A stretch of 64,000 bases of DNA from Kiloniellales bacterium (lineage in GTDB: Bacteria > Pseudomonadota > Alphaproteobacteria > Kiloniellales > JAKSBE01), in the NCBI GenBank assembly GCA_030066685.1, contig JASJBF010000014.1, positions 1 to 64,000 of the forward strand, in the 5' to 3' direction. Both the position numbers and the translations under genes were made by a program. The notes below the pieces were generated by a model. The model ran no database searches and was not told the DNA's origin. It worked only from the letters and a program-made list of their open reading frames with translations. Of this stretch, positions 30,862 through 40,212 are shown in pieces (position 1 is the stretch's first letter; each line of letters opens with the position of its first letter).

Positions 30862-30961
30862 CCCGCTGGCGCCCGGCCGGCCCCTTCACGACCGTCCCCC
30901 TCACGACCGACCGCCACTAACCAAGTCGAAAGACTCTTGGTGCTAGACGAGCGGGACCGCC

Positions 30962-31456
30962 ATGCTGAAGATCCACAACCCTGCCGGCCTCTCCGCCTCC
31001 AACCTGCGCCACCACCATGGCGTCGAGGTCCCCTATCCGGCCAACATCGTCTTCATCTCGGGACAGGTCGGCGTCAAGGCCGACGGGCGCCTGGCCGAGG
31101 GGCCGAAGCCGCAGATCGAGATGGCCTGGCGGAACCTGCTCTCGGTCCTCGACGCCGCGGGCATGGTGCCGGGCGACCTGGTCAAGGTCACCGCCTACCT
31201 GACCCGGATGCAGGACGTCGAAGTCTACCGTTCGGTCCGCGACGAGGTGCTGGGCGAGGTCACCACCGCCTCGACCGTGCTGATCGTCGCCGGCCTGTCG
31301 AACCCCAGCTTCCTGGTCGAGATCGAAGCCTACGCCGCGGTCCACATCCCCGAGGCCGCGAACGGCGGCGGCCGCAAGATGGGCCGCGCCGAGGCCGCCC
31401 TCGCCGACTTCGGCAAGAACTTCAGCGAAGAGGACTACCTCCCCGAAGAAGGGTGA
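30962..31456 (+). CDS. RidA/YjgF family protein
   Basis: 164 residues, Rid-fold protein. Core family members deaminate reactive enamine/imine intermediates. The typical VFISGQVGVKADGRL near residue 30 and the late FLVEIEAYAAVH are present; however, the catalytic arginine of true RidA (usually in a short CxxxR-type segment) cannot be confirmed, and a C-terminal tail of about 30 residues is longer than in RidA. So it is a Rid subgroup of unknown substrate. Confidence 0.9.
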   Translation: MLKIHNPAGLSASNLRHHHGVEVPYPANIVFISGQVGVKADGRLAEGPKPQIEMAWRNLLSVLDAAGMVPGDLVKVTAYLTRMQDVEVYRSVRDEVLGEVTTASTVLIVAGLSNPSFLVEIEAYAAVHIPEAANGGGRKMGRAEAALADFGKNFSEEDYLPEEG

Positions 31457-31500
31457 GGGCGACTCGCCCGGCGAGTCTCAGTAGAGCAATGAAACACTGC

Positions 31501-31587
31501 TGTCATGCCCGGACTTGATCCGGGCATCCATGGTCGAAGCCGCGCTCGGCCCGACCATGGATCACCGGGTCAAGCCCGGTGATGACA
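31501..31587. repeat. cloverleaf-like palindromic repeat, copy 1
   Basis: 87-bp element folding as an outer stem TGTCAT/ATGACA enclosing three hairpins: TGCCCGGA/TCCGGGCA (31506-31526), ATCCATGGTCG/CGACCATGGAT (31526-31562) and TCACCGGG/CCCGGTGA (31562-31582). The two lateral loops are CTTGA and TCAAG, inverse of each other. Further copies occur at 39475-39556 and 62633-62721. It lies between convergent ridA-like and tldD genes and could act as a two-way terminator. Confidence 0.85.
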
Positions 31588-31606
31588 CCTTGTAGACGGC
31601 CGGCAG

Positions 31607-33040
31607 CTACGCCGCAGTGCCGCCGACGGTCAGGCCCTCCAGCAGCATGGTCGGCTGACCGACGCCGACCGGGACGCCCTGGCCGTCCTTGCCGCAGGTG
31701 CCGATGCCGCTGTCCAGCTTCATGTCGTTGCCGACCATGCGGACCCGGGTCATGGCGTCGGGGCCGTTGCCGATCAGGGTCGCGCCCTTGACCGCCGGGC
31801 CCAGCTTGCCGTCCTCGACGATGTAGGCCTCGGTGCAGGTGAAGACGAACTTGCCCGAGACGATGTCGACCTGGCCGCCGCCGAAGTTGACCGCGTAGAG
31901 CCCCTTGTCCACCGAGGCCAGGATCTCCGCCGGCTCGTGGGGGCCGGCCAGCATGTAGGTGTTGGTCATGCGCGGCATGGGGATGTGGCCATAGCTCTGG
32001 CGCCGGCCGTTGCCGGTCGGCTTCATGCCCATGAGGCGGGCGTTCTGCCGATCCTGCATGTAGCCGACCAGCACGCCGTCCTCGATCAGCACCGTGTACT
32101 CGCTGGGCGTGCCCTCGTCGTCGATGGTGAGCGAGCCGCGGCGGTCGCTGATCGTGCCGTCGTCGACCACGGTCACGCCCTTGGCGGCGACCTGCTCGCC
32201 GATCCGGCCCGAGAAGGTCGAGGTCTTCTTGCGGTTGAAGTCGCCCTCCAGGCCGTGGCCGACCGCCTCGTGGAGCATGACCCCGGGCCAGCCCGGCCCG
32301 AGGACCACCGGCATCTCGCCGGCCGGCGCCGGCACCGACTCCAGGTTCACCAGGGCCTGGCGCAGGGCCTCGTCGACCGCGGCGCGCCAGTAGTCCGGCT
32401 CGACCAGGGTGGTGAAGGCGATCCGTCCGCCGCCGCCGTAGCTGCCGCTCTCCATGCGCTCGCCCTCGCCGACCACGACGTTGACGTTGAGCCGGACCAG
32501 CGGCCGCACGTCGGCCAGGCGCTGGCCGCCCGGCCGCAGGATCTGCACCGCCTGCCATTCGCCGGCGAGCGAGGCCATGACCTGCTTGACCCGCGGGTCC
32601 TTGCCGCGGGCGTAGGCGTCCAGGTCGGTCAGCAGCTTGACCTTGGCCTCGTGGCCGAGGTCGCCGAGCGGGTTGTCGTCGGCGTAGAGCAGGCGGTTGG
32701 TGCCCTGCGGCCCGCCGTCCAGGCTGCCGCTGCGCCCGGCGTGGACCGCGCGCACCGTCTCGGCGGCGCGGCGCACCGCCGCCTCGGAGAGCTCGCTGGC
32801 GTGGGCGTAGCCCGCCGCCTCCCCGGCGATGGCCCGCAGGCCGAAGCCCTGCATGGTGTCGAAGCTGGCCGACTTGATCCGCCCGTCGTCCAGCGACAGG
32901 GCCTCGGACTGCCGGTATTCGAGAAAGAGCTCGCCGTCGTCGGCGCCGGCCAGAGCCTCGTCGACGATGGACTCCAGGCGGGCGCGGTCGAGGCCGGCGC
33001 GGGTGAAGAAGAGGTCGTCGGTGGTGGCGATGTGACTCAT
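31607..33040 (-). CDS. tldD: metalloprotease TldD
   Basis: Catalytic zinc subunit of the TldD-TldE (PmbA) protease, which processes peptides such as microcin B17 and the CcdA antitoxin in E. coli. 477 residues. The metal site HEAVGHGLEGD is near residues 256-266, with a third ligand expected near the C-terminal CGKDGQGVPVGVGQP. Its partner PmbA is encoded at 48004, 15 kb away rather than adjacent, which is common. Confidence 0.97.
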   Translation of the reverse strand: MSHIATTDDLFFTRAGLDRARLESIVDEALAGADDGELFLEYRQSEALSLDDGRIKSASFDTMQGFGLRAIAGEAAGYAHASELSEAAVRRAAETVRAVHAGRSGSLDGGPQGTNRLLYADDNPLGDLGHEAKVKLLTDLDAYARGKDPRVKQVMASLAGEWQAVQILRPGGQRLADVRPLVRLNVNVVVGEGERMESGSYGGGGRIAFTTLVEPDYWRAAVDEALRQALVNLESVPAPAGEMPVVLGPGWPGVMLHEAVGHGLEGDFNRKKTSTFSGRIGEQVAAKGVTVVDDGTISDRRGSLTIDDEGTPSEYTVLIEDGVLVGYMQDRQNARLMGMKPTGNGRRQSYGHIPMPRMTNTYMLAGPHEPAEILASVDKGLYAVNFGGGQVDIVSGKFVFTCTEAYIVEDGKLGPAVKGATLIGNGPDAMTRVRMVGNDMKLDSGIGTCGKDGQGVPVGVGQPTMLLEGLTVGGTAA

Positions 33041-33235
33041 CGGGGGCCCTTCTCGGAGTAAAGGCGGGCGCCAGGCTCGGCGCCAGGAAAATCCAGCCGG
33101 TTGCAGATCCCGGTCGATATAGTTCTACATATGGGCGCGGCCTGAGGCAAAGCCAGCCGGCCGCAGGCGGATGGGTGATCACCCTAGGCCGTCAAACGAG
33201 ATCGCGGAGCCAGGAGGGGGAAAGGGCCGCGTGCC

Positions 33236-34525
33236 ATGAAAGACCACCCGCTGCGACAGAGCCTGAACGACGAACTCCACGCCCGGCCCTACGCCAAGCT
33301 GGCGGCGCCGCTGCGCGCGCTGCACCTGGCCCTGCTCACCGGCGAAGGCGGCGGGGCCGAGGATCGTGCGCACCTGGCCCGGCTCTGCGCCCACTTCGGC
33401 GTCTCGCTCCCCCAGGATCACCACATTCACCTGCTGCTCGATTTCGGTGCCTTCAGCCTGAAGTGGGAGCGCCACACCGAGTTCTCCACCTACACCTTCT
33501 ACGCCACCGAGGATCCCGAGGCCGCACCCTTCACCCGGCTTGCGACCGAGCAGGTCCCTCAGTCCTGGCTGGACGATCTGCCGGGCGAGGTGATGGCGGC
33601 GACCCGGGTCGAGATCCTGGGACCGAAGGCACCGGAGCCGTCCTACGAAGAGCTGCTCGCCTTCTTCGGAAACGACGCCTTCTGCGGCGCCGCGGCGGTC
33701 GGCGGCGCGGCGGCGGCCTGGATGGACTTCACCGTCGGGCCGAACGGCTTCGGCCGCTTGCTGATCAAGGACCGGGACCTGCGGCCCCGGCAGACCGGCC
33801 GCCTGCTGCAGCGCCTGCTGGAGATCGACACCTACCGGATGATGGCCCTGCTCGCCTTGCCGGTGGCACGCCGCCTCGGCCCGCAGCTCACCGAGGCCGG
33901 CCGCCGCCTGCTCGAGGTCACCCGACTGATGCCCGAGGTCGGCGAGCTGGAGCAGCAACGCAAGCTGCTCGGCGACCTTACGGCGCTTTCCGCCGAGATC
34001 GAGCAGACCGCCACGGTCAGCGGCTATCGCTTCGCCGCGGCCAAGGCCTACCATGCCCTGGTCCTGCGGCGGATCGAGGAGCTGCGCGAGACGCGTCTCG
34101 AAGGCCTGCAGACCTTCGGCGAGTTCATGGACCGCCGGCTCAGCCCGGCCATGCGCACCTGCGAGGCGACCGGCGACCGCATCGACCGCCTGTCCCGGCG
34201 CCTGACCCGGGCCGGCCAGCTGCTGCGCACCCGGGTCGAGATCGAGCTGGAGGCCCAGAACCAGGACGTCCTGGCGCGCATGGACCGCCGCGCCAAGCTG
34301 CAGCTGCGCCTGCAGGAGACGGTCGAGGGACTCTCGGTGGCGGCGATCACCTACTACGTCGTCGGCCTGGTCGCCTATGCCGCCAAGGCCCTCAAGGTCT
34401 CGGGCCTGCCGCTGGACGCCGACGTCGCCCCGGGGATCGCGATCCCCGTCGTCGCCGGCCTCGCCTGGTACGGGGTCCGGCGCGTCCGCCGCTACGTGAC
34501 CCGGCAGAGCGACCGCCAGGGCTGA
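33236..34525 (+). CDS. DUF3422 membrane protein
   Basis: 429 residues, starting with HPLRQSLNDELHARPYAKL as in the DUF3422 family. A large cytoplasmic helical part (1-350) with coiled-coil stretches (about 200-340) is followed by two C-terminal membrane helices (SVAAITYYVVGLVAYAAKAL and IAIPVVAGLAWYGV). The arrangement recalls CorA-like or other C-terminally anchored proteins. Function unknown. Divergent from tldD with 195 bases between. Confidence 0.9.
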   Translation: MKDHPLRQSLNDELHARPYAKLAAPLRALHLALLTGEGGGAEDRAHLARLCAHFGVSLPQDHHIHLLLDFGAFSLKWERHTEFSTYTFYATEDPEAAPFTRLATEQVPQSWLDDLPGEVMAATRVEILGPKAPEPSYEELLAFFGNDAFCGAAAVGGAAAAWMDFTVGPNGFGRLLIKDRDLRPRQTGRLLQRLLEIDTYRMMALLALPVARRLGPQLTEAGRRLLEVTRLMPEVGELEQQRKLLGDLTALSAEIEQTATVSGYRFAAAKAYHALVLRRIEELRETRLEGLQTFGEFMDRRLSPAMRTCEATGDRIDRLSRRLTRAGQLLRTRVEIELEAQNQDVLARMDRRAKLQLRLQETVEGLSVAAITYYVVGLVAYAAKALKVSGLPLDADVAPGIAIPVVAGLAWYGVRRVRRYVTRQSDRQG

Positions 34526-34641
34526 CCCGAGGGCCGCGTTGACGCTTAGGAAATCCTTAGCCTCTCACCTATAGTAACGGCAGGAATCCGTTAACCATCC
34601 GAGGGCTGCGATTCCGCCCTCACGTCCCGGAGATCCCAGAC

Positions 34642-35670
34642 ATGGACTTCGCCATCGATGCCTTCAGCATCCTCGCCATCGTCATCGTCCTCCTGGCCGT
34701 CGTCATCGTCGCCATGGGCGTCAAGTCGGTGGCCCAGGGCTACGAGTACACCGTCGAGCGCTTCGGCCGCTACACCCGGACGCTCAGGCCCGGGCTGCAC
34801 CTGATCGTGCCGGTCGTCGACCGGATCGGCGCCAAGATGAACATGATGGAGACGGTCCTCGACGTCCCCTCCCAGGAGGTCATCTCCAAGGACAACGCCG
34901 TGGTCCAGGTCGACGGGGTGGTCTTCTTCCAGGTGCTGGACGCGGCCAAGGCCGCCTATGAGGTCCGCAACCTGGAGCGGGCGATCCTCAACCTCGCGAT
35001 CACCAACATCCGTACCGTCATGGGCTCCATGGACCTGGACGAGCTGCTGTCAGAGCGCGACCAGATCAACGCCCGCCTGCTGTCCATCGTCGACGACGCG
35101 ACCGAGCCCTGGGGCATCAAGGTGACCCGGATCGAGATCAAGGACATCACCCCGCCGACCGACCTGGTCGACGCCATGGCCCGGCAGATGAAGGCGGAGC
35201 GCGACAAGCGCGCCGACATCCTCCAGGCCGAAGGCCATCGGCAGGCCGAGATCTTGCGCGCCGAGGGCGAGAAGCAGGCTCAGATCCTGGCCGCTGAAGG
35301 CCGCCGCGAGGCGGCGTTCCGCGACGCCGAGGCCCGCGAACGCGAGGCCGAGGCCGAGGCCAAGGCGACGACCATGGTCTCGGAGGCCATAGGCCGCGGC
35401 GACGTCCAGGCAATCAACTACTTCGTCGCCCAGCGCTACGTCGACGCCCTGGCCCAGTTCGCCACCTCGCCCAACCAGAAGACCTTCTTCCTGCCGATGG
35501 AAGCGGCGGGCGTGATCGGCGCCATCGGCGGCATTGCCGATATCGCCCGCGACGCCTTCAACAGCGGCAGCGGTGGTGGCGGCGGCAACGGCACCCGGCC
35601 GCCGAGCCCGCGAAGCCCGGTGCCGCCGGCCGGCGGCAGCGTGCCGCCGAGCGGAAGCGCTGCGCCATGA
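34642..35670 (+). CDS. SPFH/band-7 (QmcA/paraslipin) protein
   Basis: 342-residue prohibitin-like membrane protein: N-terminal helix (7-30), SPFH domain (35-195, with [17 protein letters not shown] and [19 protein letters not shown]), then a charged coiled-coil with a repeating AEG/EAE pattern (about 180-245) and a glycine/proline-rich tail. Members oligomerise into membrane microdomains. Its stop overlaps the start of an NfeD-like gene, the usual partner (E. coli qmcA-ybbK). Confidence 0.93.
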   Translation: MDFAIDAFSILAIVIVLLAVVIVAMGVKSVAQGYEYTVERFGRYTRTLRPGLHLIVPVVDRIGAKMNMMETVLDVPSQEVISKDNAVVQVDGVVFFQVLDAAKAAYEVRNLERAILNLAITNIRTVMGSMDLDELLSERDQINARLLSIVDDATEPWGIKVTRIEIKDITPPTDLVDAMARQMKAERDKRADILQAEGHRQAEILRAEGEKQAQILAAEGRREAAFRDAEAREREAEAEAKATTMVSEAIGRGDVQAINYFVAQRYVDALAQFATSPNQKTFFLPMEAAGVIGAIGGIADIARDAFNSGSGGGGGNGTRPPSPRSPVPPAGGSVPPSGSAAP

Positions 35671-36128
35671 GCCCGCTGGAGCAGATCGAGTTCTGGCACT
35701 GGTGGATCGCCGGCGTCGCTCTGGTCATCATCGAGGTCTTCGCGCCGGGCGCCATCTTCATGTGGATGGGCATCTCGGCCGGGATCGTCGGTGCGATGCT
35801 GCTTGCGGTGCCGGACATCTCCTGGCAGGTGCAGTTCCTGGTCTTCGCTGTCCTTTCGGTCGGCTCGATCGCGGGCTGGCGGGTCTATCACAAGCGTAAT
35901 CCGACCGAGAGCGACCAGCCGAGCCTGAACCGCCGGGGCGAGCAGTACGTCGGCCGGGTCTTCACCCTCCAGGACGGCATCACCAACGGCACCGGCGTGG
36001 TCCGGGTCGACGACAGCCGCTGGAAGATCGAGGGCGAGGACCTGCCGGCCGGGACCAAGGTCCGGGTCACCGGGGTCGAGGGCACGGTCCTCAAGGTCGA
36101 GCGCGAGGCCGCCGCCGTCCAGGGCTGA
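35667..36128 (+). CDS. NfeD-like membrane protein
   Basis: 153 residues: two or three N-terminal hydrophobic segments (about 14-75) followed by a soluble OB-fold domain (about 90-150, [17 protein letters not shown] and a final VEGTVLKVE strand), the short NfeD class. The ATGA overlap with the SPFH gene indicates translational coupling, and the pair is a well-known functional unit in membrane quality control. Confidence 0.93.
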   Translation: MSPLEQIEFWHWWIAGVALVIIEVFAPGAIFMWMGISAGIVGAMLLAVPDISWQVQFLVFAVLSVGSIAGWRVYHKRNPTESDQPSLNRRGEQYVGRVFTLQDGITNGTGVVRVDDSRWKIEGEDLPAGTKVRVTGVEGTVLKVEREAAAVQG

Positions 36129-36314
36129 GCGCGCGGTTGTCGTCGCGCATCGCAACGCCGGGCAAGACGGATCGGGGCCGTGCCACCTGCCATTAGGCGC
36201 CACGTCGGTGGCACATCGAAAAGTTGTATGTCATGCTCTCGCGGCCGGGCGGCTCCCGGTCGAGACGTCCGGTTCATCGCGAATGGCGCAACGTACGCGA
36301 AACGGAGAAAGAGC

Positions 36315-36755
36315 ATGGCAGTCGCCAGGTTGCTTGCGACCTTCCTGGTCGTATCCCTGATCCTTCACACCACGGCGCGTGCCGACGAAGAGCCGGATGC
36401 GACCCTCACGTTCCAATCGACGAACGTCGGCGTGGGGGTCGGCGTTCAATGGGGCAGCGGTGTGCTCACGCTGAAGGACGGCACCGAGCTTCCCTTCAAG
36501 GTCACCGGTGGCAAGCTGGTGACGGCCGGCTTCACCAAGGTCAGCGGCAAAGGCGAGGTCTTCGGGCTCACGAATGTCGAGGACTTCAACGGCAAGTATG
36601 GCAAGCTCGGCGCCGGCGGGGCCTTCGTCGTCGGCAAGTCGATCTCGGTCCTGGAGAACGAGGACACCAAGGTCAAGATACATCTGAGCGCGGACCAGGA
36701 GGGGGTCGAGATCGACCTGAGCGCCGGCGGCCTCGGCTTCGAGCTCAGGGAGTGA
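36315..36755 (+). CDS. secreted beta-rich hypothetical protein
   Basis: 146 residues with a Sec signal peptide (ARLLATFLVVSLILHTTARA). The mature part is Gly-rich and beta-like (VGVGVGVQWGSGVLTLKDG, then KVTGGKLVTAGFTKVSGKGEVFGL in part), suggesting a periplasmic or envelope beta fold. I recognise the general pattern from proteobacterial envelope proteins but cannot name the family. ATG 36315 follows GGAGAAAGAG. A 187-base gap separates it from nfeD. Confidence 0.7.
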   Translation: MAVARLLATFLVVSLILHTTARADEEPDATLTFQSTNVGVGVGVQWGSGVLTLKDGTELPFKVTGGKLVTAGFTKVSGKGEVFGLTNVEDFNGKYGKLGAGGAFVVGKSISVLENEDTKVKIHLSADQEGVEIDLSAGGLGFELRE

Positions 36756-37110
36756 GCGGCACCCCAATCTAGGCGGTAACACGGTCACGGCACGGGCGCC
36801 GGTGACGACGGGCCAGGCCCGCCGTTCGGCGGCCTGACCTCGCTTCCGGCGCCGGCCGCTCTCCGGGCCTGCGCTGAAGGCGGCTGGACTCCCAGCGCAG
36901 GGCTCGGCCGCGACCCCTGATCGCCCGGGCGGCGGCCGGTGTGGCGCGGTCGCGCCCACTTGCGCGAAAGCGGCGGCGCGCCATGTTGGCCGAGCCCCCG
37001 GTGCCGAGGTCGCTGCAAGGGGAACCCGACGCCGTCGCGGCGCCGGTTAAGGCTTTGCCAATCTCGCTCCACTAGGACCTTGGTCAGGCATCAGCTGACG
37101 AGGCCACGCC
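36756..37110. other. intergenic region
   Basis: 355 bases, GC-rich throughout. Short open frames here lack ribosome sites and family features. No repeat, hairpin with T-tract or promoter could be supported. Confidence 0.35.
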
Positions 37111-38214
37111 ATGCAGACCCTGACCGTCTCGGCGGTGCCCGGCATCCTGGGCGCATACCTCCGGCGTGCGCTGCGCGTCCATGTCTGGTTCATCACGGCG
37201 GTCTTCGTCTACGCCCTCTTCGGCCAGGTCGTACCCCGGCTGTTCGGCCTCGGGGACTACGCCCGGCTGTCGCTCTACAACGACGCGCTGCCGCTCCTCC
37301 TGGCCTGCTTCCTTCTGGCCTTCGCGATCGGCCACGCGCTTCATGTCATGTTGGTCAAGCGGCCGGCCCGGCTGATCGCCCATCTCCTGAAGGACTACCG
37401 GGAGCGCTTCCTCGACCCCGAACGCCTGGCCAACGCCGCGGTCCTGCTCCTGATCCTGCCGATCTTCTTCTCGGTCTTCACCTCCTTCAAGGTGATGATC
37501 CCGCTGATCGAGCCCTTTTCCTGGGATCCGGCCTTCGCGCGATGGGACGAGGCCCTGCACGGCGGCCAAGCGCCTTGGGAGCTGCTGCACCCGGTTCTCG
37601 GCTTTCCACCCGTCACCACGGCGATCAACTTCGTCTATCACCTCTGGTTCTTCGTGCTCTACGCCGTGATGTTCTGGCAGGGCTTCACCCTCGCCGACCC
37701 GCACCTCCGGATGCAGTACCTCTTGTCGACGGTCCTGATCTGGAGCCTGCTGGGCTCCCTGGCCGCCACGCTGCTGTCCTCGGCGGGGCCCTGCTACTAC
37801 GGCGCAGTGACCGGAAAGGCCGATCCCTTCTCGCCCCTGATGGCCTATCTGCGCGCGGCCGCGGAGAGCCACTACGTTCCGGCGGTCGCCGTCCAGGACA
37901 TGCTCTGGGCCGATTACCAGGCGGGCCGGCTGATCGGGGCGGGCGGCATCTCCGCCATGCCCTCGCTGCACGTCGCCTCCTCCTTCCTCTTCGTGCTCCT
38001 GGGCTGGCGGACCAACCGGATCCTCGGCTGGGCGACGACGGTCTTCTTCCTTTTCATCCTGATCGGTTCGGTCCACCTCGGTTGGCACTACGCGATCGAC
38101 GGCTACCTCGCCGTGGCCCTGGCCTGGCCGCTCTGGCTCCTGGCCGGCCGCCTGCTCGACCTCGATCCCCTGTTCCGCCGCAGCGGCGCGCGGCCGCGCC
38201 CCGCCGCGGCTTGA
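37111..38214 (+). CDS. PAP2 superfamily membrane protein (inositolphosphotransferase-like)
   Basis: 367 residues with about eight membrane helices. The two PAP2 catalytic motifs are visible near the C-terminus: MPSLHVASS (about residue 290) and HLGWHYAIDGYLA (about 325), holding the nucleophile and acid/base histidines. The long N-terminal membrane part and spacing resemble the Aur1/Ipt1-type inositol phosphorylceramide synthase group rather than simple lipid phosphatases. It probably transfers or removes a lipid head group; the substrate is unknown. Confidence 0.85.
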   Translation: MQTLTVSAVPGILGAYLRRALRVHVWFITAVFVYALFGQVVPRLFGLGDYARLSLYNDALPLLLACFLLAFAIGHALHVMLVKRPARLIAHLLKDYRERFLDPERLANAAVLLLILPIFFSVFTSFKVMIPLIEPFSWDPAFARWDEALHGGQAPWELLHPVLGFPPVTTAINFVYHLWFFVLYAVMFWQGFTLADPHLRMQYLLSTVLIWSLLGSLAATLLSSAGPCYYGAVTGKADPFSPLMAYLRAAAESHYVPAVAVQDMLWADYQAGRLIGAGGISAMPSLHVASSFLFVLLGWRTNRILGWATTVFFLFILIGSVHLGWHYAIDGYLAVALAWPLWLLAGRLLDLDPLFRRSGARPRPAAA

Positions 38215-38273
38215 CTCCGGCGCGCCGCTCCGGCATGCGCTGATCTGGGATCCGACGCGCTGGGAGGGCGGAC

Positions 38274-39422
38274 ATGACGGATGAGCGCGCGCTATCGCCG
38301 AGATCGATCCTGGCGCAGATCGACCACTACCTCGACCCGGCGACCGGTGCCGTCAGCCCGCCGATCCAGCCGGCTACGACCTTCGCCCGGGGCACCGACC
38401 ACGAGCCGCTCGGCGCCTACCGCTACGCACGAACCCGCAGCCCGAGCGACGACCTCGCCGAGCGCGTCTTCGCGGAGCTGGACGGCGGCGCCGAGGCCCG
38501 GCTCTTCGGCTCGGGCATGGCCGCGGTCACCAGCCTCTTCGAGACGGTCGACGGCGGCCGCCACGTCGTGGCGCCGCGGGTCATGTACCACGCCGCCCAG
38601 GATTGGCTGCGCCGCATCTCGCAGCGCCGCGGCATCGGCCTGACCCTTTTCGACGCCTCCGACCCGGCCGCCCTCGCCGGGGCGATCCGGCCCGGGGAGA
38701 CCGACATCGTCTGGATCGAGTCGGCCACAAACCCGAACTGGCAGGTCATAGACATCGCCGCCGCCGCCGAGGCGGCGCACGCAGCCGGCGCGCTGCTCGG
38801 CGTCGACTCGACCGTGGCGCCGCCGGTCACCACCCGGCCCATCGAGCTCGGCGCCGATTTCGTCTTCCACTCGGCGACCAAGTACCTCAACGGCCACAGC
38901 GACGTGACCGCCGGCGTGCTGGTCGCGGCCAAGGCCGACGAACGCTGGGAGGAGGTCAAGCTGGTGCGCAACCTGACCGGCGGCATGCTGGGGGCCTTCG
39001 AGGCCTGGCTGCTGCTGCGCGGCCTGCGCACCCTGGCCATCCGCTTCGACCAGGCTTCCCGCAACGCGCTGGCGCTGGCCCGCCACTTCGAGGGCCATGC
39101 CAAGCTGGAGGCCGTGCTCTACCCCGGCCTGGAAAGCCATCCCGGCCACGACGTCGCCAGGCGGCAGATGACCGGCGGCTTCGGCGGCATGCTCTCGATC
39201 ATGGTCAGGGGCGGCACGGCCGAGGCCAAGGCCGTGGCGACCGGGACCCGGCTCTTTGTTACCGCGACCTCGCTCGGCGGCGTCGAGAGCCTGATCGAGC
39301 ACCGCGCCACCATCGAGGGTCCGCACTCGGCGGTCGCCGATAACCTGCTGCGCCTCTCCGTCGGCATCGAGGACACCGACGACCTCATCGCCGACCTCGA
39401 GCAGGCGCTGGCGCGGATCTGA
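38274..39422 (+). CDS. Cys/Met metabolism PLP-dependent enzyme
   Basis: 382-residue fold-type I PLP enzyme of the cystathionine gamma-synthase family. The PLP lysine is in FHSATKYLNGHSDVTAG near residue 200, the aspartate in LLGVDSTVAPP near residue 178, and YRYARTRSPS near 45 binds the cofactor phosphate. Possible activities are cystathionine synthase/lyase or methionine lyase; sequence motifs alone do not separate them. GGAGGGCGG precedes the ATG. Follows the PAP2 gene after 59 bases. Confidence 0.93.
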   Translation: MTDERALSPRSILAQIDHYLDPATGAVSPPIQPATTFARGTDHEPLGAYRYARTRSPSDDLAERVFAELDGGAEARLFGSGMAAVTSLFETVDGGRHVVAPRVMYHAAQDWLRRISQRRGIGLTLFDASDPAALAGAIRPGETDIVWIESATNPNWQVIDIAAAAEAAHAAGALLGVDSTVAPPVTTRPIELGADFVFHSATKYLNGHSDVTAGVLVAAKADERWEEVKLVRNLTGGMLGAFEAWLLLRGLRTLAIRFDQASRNALALARHFEGHAKLEAVLYPGLESHPGHDVARRQMTGGFGGMLSIMVRGGTAEAKAVATGTRLFVTATSLGGVESLIEHRATIEGPHSAVADNLLRLSVGIEDTDDLIADLEQALARI

Positions 39423-39474
39423 GGCGCGCAGAAGCGGCCGTCGCCCCAGCGCGCCCTCTCTGCTACCCGTCTGC

Positions 39475-39556
39475 TGTCATCACCGGGCTTGACCCGGTGA
39501 TCCATGGCAATGGCCGAGCGGCGGCATGGATCCCCGGATCAAGTCCGGGGATGACA
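39475..39556. repeat. cloverleaf-like palindromic repeat, copy 2
   Basis: 82-bp relative of the element at 31501: outer stem TGTCAT/ATGACA, lateral hairpins TCACCGGG/CCCGGTGA (39480-39500) and TCCCCGGA/TCCGGGGA (39531-39551), central ATCCATG/CATGGAT. Located between convergent genes. Confidence 0.85.
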
Positions 39557-39595
39557 TTGAAAAGGCAGGGGCCGTGCGGATAGCGATCTCAGCGC

Positions 39596-40066
39596 CTAAG
39601 CCCGCTCCACCTTGCAGAGGAAGCAGCCGTAGAGGGCGGTGCGGATCTGCAGGTAGGCGTTCTTCGGGTCTTCCAGGAAGCGGCGGATCACCGGCTCGGC
39701 GTCCTCGCCCTCGACGATCTCCGAGGCCTCGTAGTTGATCCGCTCCTCGGCCGTGTAGCCGCGCACGACGACCCTCCGGCCCTGGAGGACCGGCGGCAGG
39801 CGGTTCTCCGCCGCGAAGGGCGCGCAGGCCTCGTTGCACACGAAGATCGGACCGACCTCGCTGTAGGGCCCGGGCACCGGCGCGGGCCGATAGGACAGGA
39901 GCAGGACCTCCTGCTCCAGGCCGATGCTGTCCAGACAATGGCGGCAGGGCTTGCGCGGATCGTCAGTGGGAAAGACCTCGACGGGCTCGCCGAAGGCGTC
40001 CCGGCGCTGCTCCCGGACCTGGCGGGCGAAGTTGCTGTCGAGGCCGACGACACGATAACCGGACAT
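39596..40066 (-). CDS. DUF1203 protein
   Basis: 156 residues starting YRVVGLDSNFARQV, with the family pattern PCRHCLDSIG near residue 40, VCNEACAPF near 75 and a final YGCFLCKVERA. The repeated cysteines (CRHC, CNEAC, CFLC) and one histidine suggest metal binding or redox activity, but the function of DUF1203 is unknown. Divergent from the ubiD-family gene. Confidence 0.9.
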   Translation of the reverse strand: MSGYRVVGLDSNFARQVREQRRDAFGEPVEVFPTDDPRKPCRHCLDSIGLEQEVLLLSYRPAPVPGPYSEVGPIFVCNEACAPFAAENRLPPVLQGRRVVVRGYTAEERINYEASEIVEGEDAEPVIRRFLEDPKNAYLQIRTALYGCFLCKVERA

Positions 40067-40212
40067 GACGAGCTCCCTTGCTGCAAGAGGTAAAGGATGC
40101 CGCCTTGTATCTCCGGGCCCGAGGTGCCGCTATCCGGAGCTTGCGCGGGGCCGCTTGACGCGCCGACTCGGCCCCGGCCTTATGGGGCCAGCGAGATCTG
40201 CGAGCCGCTTCC

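Noticed and set aside
31501-31587. Cloverleaf fold considered as a tRNA-like gene
   Set aside because: No anticodon loop, no T-loop GTTC or CCA-type features, and the stems are extended perfect inverted repeats as in intergenic repeat families.
36756-37110. Short frames between the secreted protein and the PAP2 gene
   Set aside because: No ribosome sites or conserved features; composition fits non-coding GC-rich DNA.
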